A stretch of 64,000 nucleotides of DNA from Dactylonectria macrodidyma (GCA_020744425.1 JAGMUV010000005.1:2728001-2792000), one strand, 5' to 3'; shown: positions 47,287 through 59,567, counted from the first letter of the stretch. Translations and numbers: made by a program. The notes: generated by a model not told the origin, from the sequence alone.

Positions 47287-48699
47287 ATGTTAGACATCAC
47301 TATCACAAAATGCACCACACGGGATGTGCGATTCCCAACGTCCCTTGACGGTACAGGGTCCGATGCTATGAATGCTGCGGGTGATTACTCGGCTGCCTAT
47401 TGTATACTCGAGACGAACTCGACCTTTACTGGTCATGGCATGGTAATACTACTCCTCACTCTTTGCCCAGGGTTGGCCATCGGAATTGCTAAGCTAACAA
47501 GATCCCAGACTTTTACTATCGGCCGTGGAAATGATCTGGTTTGTCGTGCTATCGAGTATCTCGCAGATCGGGTTCAAGGCGAATCACTCGACAGTTTGAC
47601 TTCAGACTGGGGCAAGACATGGCGGCATCTTGTCAACGATTCCCAACTACGATGGATTGGTCCCGAAAAGGGCGTGATTCATTTAGCACTCGGTGCAGTA
47701 GTGAATGCCATCTGGGACTTGTGGGCCAAGGTCCAAGGCAAACCGGTTTGGAGACTAGTCGCCGACATGAGCCCGGAGGAATTGGTGAAATGCATCGATT
47801 TCCGGTACATCACCGACGCTATCACACCCGAGGAAGCTATCTCCCTCCTCAAAGCAGCCAAGGAGGGACAAGAAGATCGCATCAAGGCAACAGAGGCAAA
47901 TCGAGCCGTGCCCGCTTACACCACAAGCGCAGGATGGCTGGGCTACGGGGAAGAAAAGATGAGGGCCCTATTACAAGAAGCCATGAGCCAAGGCTACAAG
48001 CATGTCAAGCTTAAGGTAGGGGGCACTGTGGAGGAGGATAAGCGGCGGTTAGCCATCGCCCGCGAGGTCATCGGCGACGATCGCGTCTTGATGGTCGACG
48101 CAAACCAGATCTGGTCAGTGCCCGAGGCCATCGAGCACATGAAGCAGCTGGCCGACGCCAAGCCCTGGTTCATCGAAGAGCCTACTTCGCCAGATGACAT
48201 CCTTGGGCACAAGGCAATCAGGGAAGCGTTGAAGCCGTATGGAATTGGCGTTGCAACCGGGGAAATGTGCCAGAACAGGATCATGTTCAAGCAACTGCTC
48301 AAGGGTGGCTGCATTGACGTCTGCCAGGTTGATGCTTGCAGGGTCGGCGGCGTCAACGAAGTGCTGGCCATCCTGCTAATGGCGAAGAAGTTTGGTATTC
48401 CCGTTGTTCCTCATTCGGGCGGCGTCGGGCTCCCCGAGTACACGGCGCATCTGAGTACTATCGACTTTGTTGTCGTTAGCGGGAAGCTATCGCTCCTAGA
48501 ATATGTCGATCATTTACACGAGCATTTCTTCCATCCTGCTCAAGTCATCGATGGATATTACCGGACACCAACAGAAGCTGGGTATAGTGTAGAGATGAAG
48601 CCTGAGAGTTTGGACCGGTTCGAGTTTCCAGGTCGGCCTGGTGTTAGTTGGTGGGCGAGCGTGGAAGCTGCGGTGATTCTGCAAGGAGACAAGAAGTAG
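47287..48699 (+). CDS. L-fuconate dehydratase (ENOSF1-like, enolase superfamily)
   Basis: Exons 47287-47442 and 47509-48699 encode 448 residues, matching human ENOSF1 (about 443). The enzyme removes water from L-fuconate to give 2-keto-3-deoxy-L-fuconate and needs Mg2+. The N-terminal capping domain has the FUCD signature TSLDGTGSDAMN and TFTIGRGND. The barrel carries K219-x-K221 (VKLKVG), metal ligands D249 (MVDANQ), E275 (IEEP) and E304 (TGEM), and general base H354 (PHSGG). The 66 bp intron (47443-47508) has GT-AG ends and a CTAAC branch but is a multiple of three and free of stops, so retention would insert 22 mostly hydrophobic residues into the capping domain. It is divergent from the SDR gene and likely co-regulated with it. 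Confidence 0.95.
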   Translation: MLDITITKCTTRDVRFPTSLDGTGSDAMNAAGDYSAAYCILETNSTFTGHGMVILLLTLCPGLAIGIAKLTRSQTFTIGRGNDLVCRAIEYLADRVQGESLDSLTSDWGKTWRHLVNDSQLRWIGPEKGVIHLALGAVVNAIWDLWAKVQGKPVWRLVADMSPEELVKCIDFRYITDAITPEEAISLLKAAKEGQEDRIKATEANRAVPAYTTSAGWLGYGEEKMRALLQEAMSQGYKHVKLKVGGTVEEDKRRLAIAREVIGDDRVLMVDANQIWSVPEAIEHMKQLADAKPWFIEEPTSPDDILGHKAIREALKPYGIGVATGEMCQNRIMFKQLLKGGCIDVCQVDACRVGGVNEVLAILLMAKKFGIPVVPHSGGVGLPEYTAHLSTIDFVVVSGKLSLLEYVDHLHEHFFHPAQVIDGYYRTPTEAGYSVEMKPESLDRFEFPGRPGVSWWASVEAAVILQGDKK

Positions 48700-49462
48700 A
48701 GTGAGCATGTTGGGCTGTGCTGAGTCTTGCGTGGGTTGATGCAGCTCATAAGGCAACTCGCCACCCTTGAATAAGAGCAACATTTCTGATAAAAACCTAC
48801 TTGTCCTTACATGCCGTCATATATCGAACGGCATGGTTTTCCATTTACTGTAGTTTGTGAGGCGGTTCGCAGTTGTCAGCCTATCCCGGTCGGAACAGGA
48901 ATTTGGATGACTTCCGAGATGCACCTGCCCGCAATAGCGAACCGGAACACCGGGAAGCCACGCAGTTATGGTAATATGTCGCTAAAAAGGCGCGTTGCAT
49001 CAGTGCCAAACCCAGTATTGAAGTTGCCGACGATAATCTCGTTTCGGAATGCCAAGAGGTGGGTTTGAAACGTTGTGGCATTATGACTATCTAATACATA
49101 AGTGCCTAAAATTTTTCTGTTTTTAGTTTAGCAAGTGCTACTTTAACACCAATGTTTCGCGCTGAACTTTTTGAAGTTTGCTGTAAGCGAGGCTGGGTAA
49201 CATCATCGTCTAGGGCTTTGACTCTGCCAGCAGCAACTTGCCCTATATGGAGCGGATAGCAACTACAGTCATCAAGTATATACGAGCTATATTTACGCAT
49301 TATTGACTTTTGGTTGAAGTTTACTTCAACTTTCAAGGCGGAGCTTCCTGTGATGCCCAGCCCGATTACAGTACTAATGATACATCTCTTATCTATAAGT
49401 GTGAGAATCGGGTTCTATACTAGAGTCATGAGTCAAGGGGAGGCAGCAGCGCTGTAAGTGCC
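48700..49462. other. intergenic, convergent 3' flanks
   Basis: About 760 bases between the convergent fuconate dehydratase and AAA ATPase genes. No coding signal or repeat that I can support; the right part is AT-rich. Confidence 0.5.
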
Positions 49463-51667
49463 TTATGTTGCAAGCGGTTCTACCCTAAAGCCTAAGTTGA
49501 TGACGCTTAGAACTAGGTTGAAGTGGGACATGGAAAGCGCCTCATCCATCTCCTTGGCCATGATCCTAGCACCACTGCATATGTTTTTGATCTAACAGGT
49601 CAGCTAAGTCATCTCCTAGAGCGCCATTGATTAAAGGTCGAACTTACCTGCCTGCCGTTCACTTCTATCTTCGCCAACCGCGAGACATCGTCGTCAGAAA
49701 TATCAACTGCAGCATTCTGCTGCGTCTCCTTGAGCCTCCTTAGGAACGTCGCCCAGATCTGCCTTCTGGTGGGCTCATCAAGGTCAGGGTACTGGATGGA
49801 GATGTGGACTCTGCTCTCGAACGCGGTGTCGCACTGCGTGATCCGGTTGGTAGTCAAGATGAGGATACCCTGATAGTACTCGAGCCGTCTCAGAAAGATG
49901 CTCACGAGGGCATTTCTCTTGACGTCCTGCGGATGTCTTTGCTGAAGAAATACGTCTGCCTCGTCGAGCAGGAGCACTGCGTTCCATTTATGTGATTGTT
50001 CTAGAATTTCGCTGAGCTTTTGGTCGACGATCTGTGGATCGATGCCCAAGTCGCCGGCAGAGACACTATACAGCGGCCGCTTGGTAATTTCGGCCACCGC
50101 CTCGGCCGTCAATGTTTTGCCGCTGCCAGGGGGTCCACTGAAGAGAGCTATGATGCCCTTGCCCTTGCCAGAGATGATGTCGTCGAATGCGTCGTCTTCT
50201 GAGGAGTGCTGTTTGACCATGGAATGAACAAGCATTTTTGCTGGCTTGTCCATGACGAGGTCCTGGAAAGCCTGATCATTCCACTTAACATCTAAAAGAC
50301 GAGACATGGCGAAGGCTCCTGTTCAGTGTAGAGTTAGCACAGATCCGAGTCTGCCGCCCAGTGCCATTCAATCCCCTGCTAGCCACTTACCCCATTTCTT
50401 GTTGCTGAAGCAAAAGCCAAATGCAAACGGCGTGCATATGAGGAGTTCCTCTTCCGTCAAATTGTCCCGCGAGAGCCCCTTGTGTACATCGGGCATGAAC
50501 TCGATATTCGGGTTGAAGGATCGGAAGCCGGCTGGGTCTATAATAGTCCTCCCATGCGAGTTAAACTTGTACGCGTGCGGCTCCCAGCGACTGTCGCGCT
50601 TCTCAAACATGGCCGGCCCGCTCGTCTCCATTACGCGAGTCTCACGGAGCCCTGCAAACCGACGTCCCCGGATGAGGGCGGCCTCGCGAATCTCGGCTGC
50701 CTCCGTGTGGTAGCTGAGGGGAAAGATGCGCAGGTCCGTGATCTTGCGCGCCCCGGCGAACTCTTCGATTTCCATAAGGAAGGGCTCGTACGCTTGGCCG
50801 AACTTGACACCGTCGTCTGCCACGATCCGGCAGCTCAGCTCCCAATACCTCGATTTGTTTGGGCGCTTGATCTGTCTTATGGCACGCAGCTTGAGGATCT
50901 GGTCTTGCTCGACGAGTCGGTGGTAGCGGTACACCAGGACGTTGGGCGGGAAGATGGTCCACAGCAGCTCCCAAGTAATCTCCCCAGCATCAAGTAAAGG
51001 TACAAGATTGGCCGCGGTTGTGGCATACTCTTCCACGGCGAATTTTATGGTTTCTGTCAGGTCAGCTACTAGGTCATCGTCTGGAGGCTTAACTCTCCTA
51101 GCCTCGTCCAGAGTATCCTGCAGTGCCAGTTTGTTGTGATAGAATATCTCCAGTGGGACCTAAGTACAATAAGAAATGTGCGTTTAGTCGAGGTTGTTAT
51201 TTTGGAGTTGAACTTACAACGGGCGGCTTTGTCTTGAGCGACACATCTTCGACATCTGAGTTGATTTCTTGCATGACCTGGGCTACCCGGCTGGATTTGA
51301 TATCGACTTCTGTCTTGGTATGGAAGCCTTTCTCGTCAATGATTCTGCGAACTATCAAAACGGCTTTTCGGCCGCTTTGTTTCTTGATGTCGGCTTTAAT
51401 TGATTTGATAAGCCGAACTTGGCTTTTTTGACTGCGTGTGCAAACAGGATTAGTTCTTCACGGTCTTCTACAACCGCACCGATTTGCACCTTGAGATGAG
51501 GTCGAGCATACGTACATGTCATATCTGGCGCCGTGTTAGTCGTTCTGGAATGAATGTGCAAGTAATTCAACTCACACTTGATCATAGCGTAGGATTCGGC
51601 TCCTCTTTGTCGGTTCCGCCTTTGCTGCGTCATCCTTACTCGAGGCACCGATGGCGATATCACCCAT
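49463..51667 (-). CDS. AAA+ ATPase with N-terminal fungal-specific domain
   Basis: Exons 51667-51576, 51524-51516 (nine bases), 51431-51218, 51159-50391, 50318-49648 and 49591-49463 encode 627 residues. The N-terminal half, with segments such as YGQ-like EPFLMEIEEFAG, FPLSYH and FMPDVHKGLS, matches the uncharacterised domain that precedes AAA modules in a large family of fungal ATPases. The AAA module has Walker A GPPGSGKT (423-430, K429), Walker B LLLDEADVF (D480, E481), sensor 1 TTNR, an arginine-finger-like FESRVH and a lid ending with ICSGARIMAKEM. It has a single AAA domain, so it probably works as a homohexamer remodelling proteins; target unknown. There is no signal peptide or membrane anchor. 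It is divergent from a NACHT/STAND gene 800 bases away, which hints at a shared function but does not prove it. Confidence 0.88.
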
Positions 51668-52467
51668 GGCTCCTACTTAGTATTTGCACCGGACTTGCCG
51701 TGCAACTTGAGAATATTGTATGGCGCACGCGCTACTAAACACAGATTCTCAATTTTGACAGTCACACGGCACAAGGATGGTGATGATGACAGTCACCGAA
51801 TGACTTCCATGTCAAATAGGGAAGCGGATGGGGACAAGAACATGGTTCAGAAACCTGGCGTGGCGCGGCGGCGTGGATTTGCTCACTGAGCACTGCTAAG
51901 GCAGATTCGAGCCTTTGCCAGTCAACCATCAGGCAAGCGGCTGCCTCGTCTTGCTTTATTAGGCTGCTGCAGGCGCCCTGCAGAAAAATGCCTCAGCAGA
52001 CAGTTATCGATTGAGGTATTGGACTTACTAATGTTCCCTTGCCTTCGGCCGTCCCCGTTGAAGCTGACGTGCATCGTAGAGCATCCAATCAAGTTCTGCC
52101 AAGTCCCAAGGCTCTCTAGCCTACTGCTCTAGGATGACTGGGGATCGACTCACTTCTGTTACCTTCGTGGTTCGCGGCCGCTGTAGAAGCGCCTGTCCAT
52201 GCCTTGAGTCTGTTTTCTCCTCACAAGTGCATTTGAGCTGATTTCAATAATCTCGCAACACTGTCGATTTGCGTAGTGAAAGCGAGCATTCCTTTATACA
52301 GAACTTTTATCATGGTTAATATGTTCACATCATGCTATAACGCCCACAAATAAGCCCCTCCCTCCCCTTAGGTGCGCTTCCTCCCAAATGCAGTGGAATC
52401 GGTTTTGTTCGCTCCTTCTAAACTCGTCTGCATCCTCAAGGCATCTTCATCTCCGACTATCGTAACA
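51668..52467. other. divergent promoter of AAA ATPase and STAND genes
   Basis: 800 bases between the divergent start codons. The right 150 bases are C/T-rich leader. Short frames only. Confidence 0.6.
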
Positions 52468-55400
52468 ATGGACCCTTTCAGTCTTACTGTAGGAGTGATC
52501 GGCATACTTCAGGGTGTAACATCATGCCTCAAGTCGATCAAGAAACACGTCGGCCCCTCAGCCCTGTCGTCTGCAGAAACAGAAAACTTGATAAAGTCGC
52601 TTTACGAGTTTCACGGGGCGATGAGGAGTTTTCAAACACATCTAGATTTATATGACGATGACGACGACCGACTGACATCGCTGGAGTACCTCAAGCCCGT
52701 TGTCACTCGGTCACTCGAGTCCCTGCAGATCGTCAAAAACTATCTAGGTAGTGGGCGCACGGAGAAAGCCTTTCGAGGAGTGAAATTCGACAAAAAGCTC
52801 AAAATCTCACTCAAGTCTCTCGATGACGCGAGTAAGCTTTTCAGTATGGCTGTTCTAGCAGATCAGCAGTAAGTGCTCTGCTCTCCATCGATGGCGCCAA
52901 CCCAGTAAATGACTCATTCCAATCTTCTAGAGCGATCATATTAGGAGTGAACAGCTATGTCGAGGCCATAAGCGAGGATATCAAGGATGTCCAAGCCGTT
53001 CAGCTCAGTACCCAACAAGGTACGCAATATGATCAGGGGCAGTTTGGACTTAACTGATGCATCATAGACAATTTATACTCTGATGTCAGGGCATGGCTCG
53101 ATGCGCAGGCCGACAATAACATGAACAGTCAACTCCACGAGCGAAATTTGTCAGCCCGACATGCTGGTAGTGGCGAGTGGCTTTTGAGCCATGGTGCATT
53201 CCAGGGTTGGTTGAACACAAGTGGCAAAGAGATGCAATCGAACCTTTGGCTTAGAGGCTCGCCTGGAGCCGGAAAATCACTCCTCTGCTCTACAGGCATT
53301 CAGCACGTCTCCAACAAACTGCAAGAAATCTGTTTATACTATTTCTACCGTTTCGACGACCAGTCCGGAGCTGGTCCGGGAGGCGATGATCTCGCTGGCA
53401 GCGGGGTTAGGGCAGCAGCGACTTTGGTCGATCAATTGTTCCGATACTTCTGGCGGCAAGACCGGCGCATTGCGAGCCCCGTAAGTGCTTACATCAAGAC
53501 AGCGGAGAAGACCATAACATCACTTGCAGAGGCGACTCGCCTGATTCTCAGACAAGGCCGTCAGTATGCGCAAGAGAAAGGTACGATGTCCGATGCGGAA
53601 CCAATCAGCCTCTACATCTTTCTTGACGGCCTGGACGAGAACAAAGACTCCCGTGCGGAAGAAGAACTTCTAACACTGTTCGGCGGTCTTGAGGAAGAGG
53701 TTCCAGTGATCCAGAAGGTTTGGATAAGCTCCCGGGAAACAAATGTCTTAAAACAACGTCTAAAACAATGGCCCGTCATCAACGTAGACGACCACGCTGA
53801 AGCCGATGTCAAATTATTTTTAACCAATGCGGTACCCAAATTCGATAGCAACACGGAGGTTCGCCAAGAAGTCGAGGGCACGCCGCGTAAGGATCCGTCG
53901 GAGTGCATCAGTTTTGAAATGTAGTCAAGATGTGCTGACTGCGTATAGTTGACGACTGGATACTGGAAAAATTACAGATGAGAGCCAAGGGCAACTTCCT
54001 CTATGCCAGACTAATGGTTGAGCGGCTGAAAAACGGGGTCTTCACCGTTGATGATATCATGGTGCTCATCACATCCAGAGTGCCCAACATCTTCGCCGAG
54101 ATGTACAAGCGCATATTCCATCAATACCAAGAAGATCAACATAAATACATTAGGTATGGAATGATGCTATCTTTCTTTGCGAGAAACAAATCTCGGGAGG
54201 CCTGCTAACGTCGCCACAGCCTGCTTTTCTCCCTCATTGCCTTCGCCCGCCGGCCACTACATCTGCACGAGCTTCGAGAAGCGATGACATTGGCACTATC
54301 AGATCCGACGAAAGGCCTCGATCCCCTGAGGGTTCCCATGAACCTACAACGGCTATTCGCGCCGCTCATAGAAACGCAAAACGACCCCAAAGAGCCAGAT
54401 AATCCCTTCTGCCGCCTCTGTCACTCAACTGTCCAGGAATTTCTAACCACCAATCCCAATGTGTTACAGGCAGGGGTTTCGAGTCAAGCCGCCTTCACCT
54501 ACGCCATCTCACCTTCTCAGGTGGGAGATCTGTGTATCCGTTATCTCTCTCAGAAGAGATATTCGACGCTGATGGAATTGCCTCCTGGTGATTGCTATGA
54601 ACGCTTTACTTTTTCAGACGAGGACGACCGGCAACATGGCCTTTTGCCATACTGCGCAAAATACTGGGATAGACACCTGGAGGATCTGGAGCCAACACAA
54701 GAGCTTCGCAAGGTGCTCCGCGGCTTTCTGAGATCTCCGAATTTCCAAACCTTGCTCCAGGTTCAGAGTCTGTTTGTATCGGCTCAATTTACACAGTTCA
54801 GACTGATAATGCCCACCAAAGTCTGTCGGCCAATGCATCGGCGCGTTTTCCCGAACTGGTTTGGACTAGATCACAATCTCAGCGATCTAGAATATCTCGA
54901 AGAATGCCGCAAAATTCGCCTTGACTACCGGCACTACGTCAATGAATGGGGATATCTGTTGGAACGCAGCGCCTGCGTGTCCCCAAAGTGTCCTGCTGAA
55001 CACTTCTGGGGAGAGGTCGATAGATGTTTGACTGGCCTTCTCGGACCTACGCACTTCATGAATCAGATGAAGGAGAGATACCCGAGCTTCATGCTGACCA
55101 CCGAGCCCTTCAAGTACCACAATTCCAAACGAACTGTACTTGCCGAGGCAGTCTCTGCGTCTACCTTGCAGTACATGGCCATATCATCACCCTCACAGTA
55201 CGTGAACCAGTTTCAAGTGTCTAGCTAAGTCCTTAACATAACATCATAATCGTTACTAATCACTCATTCGCTTCAGGGATTCGGCAGAGGTGTATTTCGA
55301 TGTTTGGGATCTCAATCTGCCAGACGGACCTCAACTTGTGTCCACGAGAGTCATTCCTACCCCTGACATAGATTTCAAGTCGGATGCCGCACGACTCATC

Positions 55401-57164
55401 GCCTTCTCCGATGAGGCGGCGAGTTTCATATTCGGAAACAGAGCGCTTGACAAAAAAGGCGGCGATACCCAGCTTCTTTTAGACGAACGAACAGTGGGTC
55501 GGGACTTTGTGCCCCTCTCAACCGACTTTGAAAGACAAGGTGACATAATCGTAATTGCGAGCCGCAACGTGCACAAGGAGGCCCAGGCAGTGAAATCACC
55601 AAATGACGACGTCGGGGTTCAAAACAAAATCAACACTTTAGAAGAATCAGACGTCGACTCGTCAGAAGATGAAAGTGACGATGGCTCCAATGATGGCTAT
55701 TCGTCCACCTCGACCGATGAGAACTCAGCTTACGAGACATGCAGCGAAGGGTCTACCGAATTTGAGTCAGACGAATCGGAAGATGAGATGTCCGACGACG
55801 ACTTCGAAGCTGATGACGAATCCACGGAGCCTTCCGAGGAAGACGAAGACGAAGATGAAGAAAAGAGTGACCAGGAGTCGGATGACAGCGAAGCAGAAGC
55901 TGATGGCAGAAATGTGCTAGTATACAACTACCAGCAACCACCAGAAAACAAATTAGAACTCGACGGCGACCTGTTGAAACAGAAACACCAAGATCGCCCG
56001 ACGTACCCAGGCTTATCAGGCCACCTCAGGGACCCGAAAGATCGCATCACGGCCACTGTTGCCGTGTACAACATGGGCTCGGGCCAGGCAGTGCGCATGT
56101 TCCACTACGAACATGACATACCAGCGATGCTATATCACTCGCCGCCGGTGCTGCATCCTCACAAGGCGCTCCTCGCATGGCCGTTGGGTGGCGGCGAGGT
56201 GCTATTTGCCGACTACGACGAGAAGACATACTTTATCCGGGCGACGATGCCTACAACTCGCGACAGTGAGCCTCCTCTAGGCCGAACGAAGCTCTGCCAT
56301 CTACTAACCCTTTACGTAGCCCGGCACATCTGCATGAAAGCCCGCTTCTCCTCCTGCGGGGGCTATCTCCACATCGCCAGCGTCGAGGGGCGGTTGGCCA
56401 GCACGAAGCCAGCTCCCGTAACATCCCTGGACGGAGCGAACGTAGACAAGCAGGAGATCACACTCTCTCTCTTCCTTACAACCCACCGCCTCTCCTCGCG
56501 CAAGACAACCCGCAGCCCACCCCGACTTGTCCACAAAGTCAAGTTCTCTTTTGGCCAATTCACCGGCCTTTCGCTCGCTAGGCTGCCTTTTACCTTCACC
56601 TGGGCCCCTGAGCACCTGCACTTCACTGTCAGCGGCAGCCGGCTCAATGTCTTCCGCATCGGGCTCTTTCGCCCTCCCACGTCCTCCTCCGCCGTTGTTA
56701 CTGTCCCACAGCTCTCGGTAATGCTCCCACTGTCCGCTTCGAGCCGGCAAGTATACTATCTCCCCTCGGCCGTAGGTGGGGGGACCTTTGGGGGGCGCGG
56801 CATAGTGCTGCTGGGCAGTTATGGAGCGTGTTGCCAGCGCGTGCAGCTACGGCACCGGTCGCTACGCGTGCCTGCGGGCATGGGGGAAGTTGTGAACAAG
56901 GAGTTGCTAGATTACGCATGTCCGGCAGTAGGATTCTTTGTGGACGAGGAGAAGGATCTAGGCGAGTGGGCTGCGCTTAGTGTGGAAAGGGAGGGGGAGG
57001 GGGAAGGGGAGGGAGTGGGCGTAACGGAGACAGGTAGTGGGAGCGAACGGTTTAGGGATGGAAAGCTGATTAGGAAGATGGAGATGTTTAATTGGCGAGA
57101 TGATGTTGACTTGGAAGGTATTTGCGACTGGTGTAATAACCCGTACTCATTTGGGAGTGGGTAG
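52468..57164 (+). CDS. NACHT/STAND NTPase (fungal NLR-like), 1459 residues
   Basis: Exons 52468-52868, 52931-53019, 53068-53886, 53949-54153, 54220-55197 and 55277-57164 with introns of 48-79 bp. The N-terminus (MDPFSLTVGVIGILQGVTSC, then helical to about residue 135) matches the helical effector-like domain at the start of many fungal STAND proteins. The NTPase has P-loop GSPGAGKS (227-234, K233), Walker B IFLDGLDE (D350), a WISSRET sensor-like strand and winged-helix and helical parts ending in CRLCHSTVQEFL. The C-terminal 630 residues have no ankyrin, WD40 or TPR periodicity. They contain an extremely acidic Ser/Asp/Glu segment (about 950-1040) followed by strand-rich sequence with a late Glu/Gly run and a CDWCNNP end. 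The family includes heterokaryon-incompatibility and immune-type sensors. Start chosen at the conserved MDPFS. Confidence 0.88.
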
Positions 57165-59397
57165 TGTTGTGGCACAACTTACACTCATTCTTCGTCTTTG
57201 AAGCCAACTTAATCGCGATATGTAACTACATTAGCCTCTGTATTAGGTTGGAATTCGCATTGATGGAAGAGGCATGCCTGACAACTATTCCTAGAACTCC
57301 CTGAGTTAGAGAGATTTACGTCCGGTGTAAGTAACTGGAAGCATTAAGGGAACGCCCTTTACGAGCCAGCTAATGATCCAGCCTTGGCTAGATTAAAGTT
57401 CAGAAACGTGTCGTCGAGACATAAGGCGATACGAAAAAGGACACCAGGAACCATCTACTTCGACACGCTAAGGAGGTCGAGACCATAAGTTGAAACTTGC
57501 CGTGGCTGTTTCAAATGAGAGGTAGAAAGTAAATGACTGCGGCTGGGAATTGGCATGCAGGGTAGGAGAAGTTGTGTGGTGTGGAGCAGCTGAAGATGTT
57601 CAACAATTCATAGGCTTCGCGAAATTACCAAGGCATAGTATGATTATATGCGACGAAATATACGGAAATGATGAACCAAGGTTTTGTGATTCGTCAGTTT
57701 TGTGAATCAAAACGGATGGCATTCCGCAACCGAGCTGGTGTTTGAGTGGGTGATGCCAAGGGAAATAATTAGACTAACGATCGGTGCACGGACACAGGGG
57801 ATCGAAGCGAGGCAAATATTGGGAATTTGAGATGACGAGCGACAGAATGACAACCCAACAACAGGCATGTTTGGTTTTGCTTTGCAGGTCATGTGAGGTT
57901 GTATCATGTTGGATGTGTTGAGATCTGGCCGTGCGCAGCGGCGGTGGCTGAGTGAGACTTGCATAGTGGACGGGCCACTGGAGAGGAAGCGGTGTCGACA
58001 AGAGGAGCCTTTGATCGGGTTTGAGAGTCGTTGATATCATGGATTGAAGAATCGTACATGATGAAGGGTGTTACGTAGTCCCTTGTTGACCAGTTCTCCA
58101 ACGTCATCCCAGGTTATTCCTCGTGGTTAGCTGACGTGATATGACCCAAGGAGGAGGTTAGAGTTATTGGGTGGCAAATAAGCACAGATGCCGGAATGGG
58201 AACAGGAACAGGTACAAGCGTGGATTGGAACGGTTACTTGATACGCGGATGGGGCTAATGAATCACTGCTCCATATCGACTTGCGAGACCGAGGAGTCAA
58301 CAGCCGGAAGCTTTGTCTGAATGTGGTGGTGTTTCGATTCCCGGGAAGAGAAGCAGAGCGTTGAGGCCCTCAGATGCAAAGTTACATTTGTATTCATCAG
58401 GATCGTTGATGAGAGACTTCTCTCGAGGTGAGACATCTCGTTGTAAAACACGGCGATCGTGGAGGCAAGACACGCAGCGGCATTTCGAGCTGTGAAGTGG
58501 ATAGTGAGTGGAAGTGGACTCGCGCGAGGAGGCAGCCCGATGACGTGGCGTGGCGATATTGTATGGGGAAAGACGACTAATGAACCATTCCAGTCGACCG
58601 TTACATGGTCTTAGATTCAGCTGGATCTACGCTGGAATAATTCCCCTTCCCTCCAATGACGGCTCGAAGCCAATGATGGGCTGAGGGAGCCAAGGAGGCT
58701 CTTATTTTTTTCTTCCTTTCGGGCGCGCTGTTGCCGTTGTTGGGGCAGGCTGGGGCTGAGGGGCTGAAGCGGAAAGGGGGGGCCGATGTGGCGCATGCAG
58801 GCCTGTTTTTTTCATGGCTTGACTCGTCAAGTTGTCATGACGGGTTGCATGCAGTCATCATATCGTTGTAAAAGACGGAAGGGACAAGTCATGGGGCTGT
58901 CTCTTTGCCGATGGGCAGCGTCGCCACGGTGACGGGGCTGACCCATCGTGCTGGGAAGAAAAGCTCGATTTCAGGCGCGGCTGAGGGGCGGGAGGGGGAC
59001 CCTGAATGTGTCGGAAGGGCCTGGGCTGTCCATCTTCATTCATCACAAGTCCAGGAATCCCAGGAATCTCCAGGGTGGGAAGGCGGCGTTTGGCCTCGGC
59101 CCTCTCTCCCTGTGCGCTAGACGGAGCGGAGGGGGAGGGCTTGCTTGGCGTGTGATTGGTGATGGCGGTTTAATGGGCGAACAGGGGGACGTAAAATGGG
59201 GGTTTTCTCAACTTGGTATTCCGTACTGGAGATTGCTTGAAGCTGTGCTGTGCTGATTGTTGCCCGTCCTCGTCCGGATTCGGATGAGGGGATTGCAAAT
59301 GCGGTGTGTACGGTAAGCCGATGCGGATATCGTGCATGCAGCTGTTGCGTGTTCATACAGGACGTAGCATGCTTTTTACTCCCGTCCAAATGGACAA

Positions 59398-59430
59398 TGA
59401 TTGGCAGTGATTGGCAGTGATTGGCAGTGA
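59398..59430 (+). repeat. 10 bp tandem repeat, 3.3 copies
   Basis: TGATTGGCAG repeated three times exactly plus TGA. It contains ATTGG (CCAAT in reverse), so it offers three evenly spaced potential CCAAT-box sites on the minus strand. Confidence 0.9.
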
Positions 59431-59533
59431 CGGTGATGATAATTGCAGGGATGAATTTCGCTTCCCAGAGCCTTGACCCCCCTGGTCGATTGGGTTTAGC
59501 TTGGTTGAAACGAACGGTTCTTTGGTCTTTTAG

Positions 59534-59567
59534 TGGTCTCGATGCTGGTCTCGATGCTGGTCTCGAT
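59534..59567 (+). repeat. 12 bp tandem repeat, 2.8 copies
   Basis: TGGTCTCGATGC repeated twice exactly and then partly. Non-coding; no function visible. Confidence 0.9.

Noticed and set aside
37900..57570. Near-identical 19-base strings near 37903 and 57541 (GCTGGGAATTG followed by CATGCAG)
   Set aside because: Similarity does not extend beyond about 30 bases, so chance is the simplest explanation.
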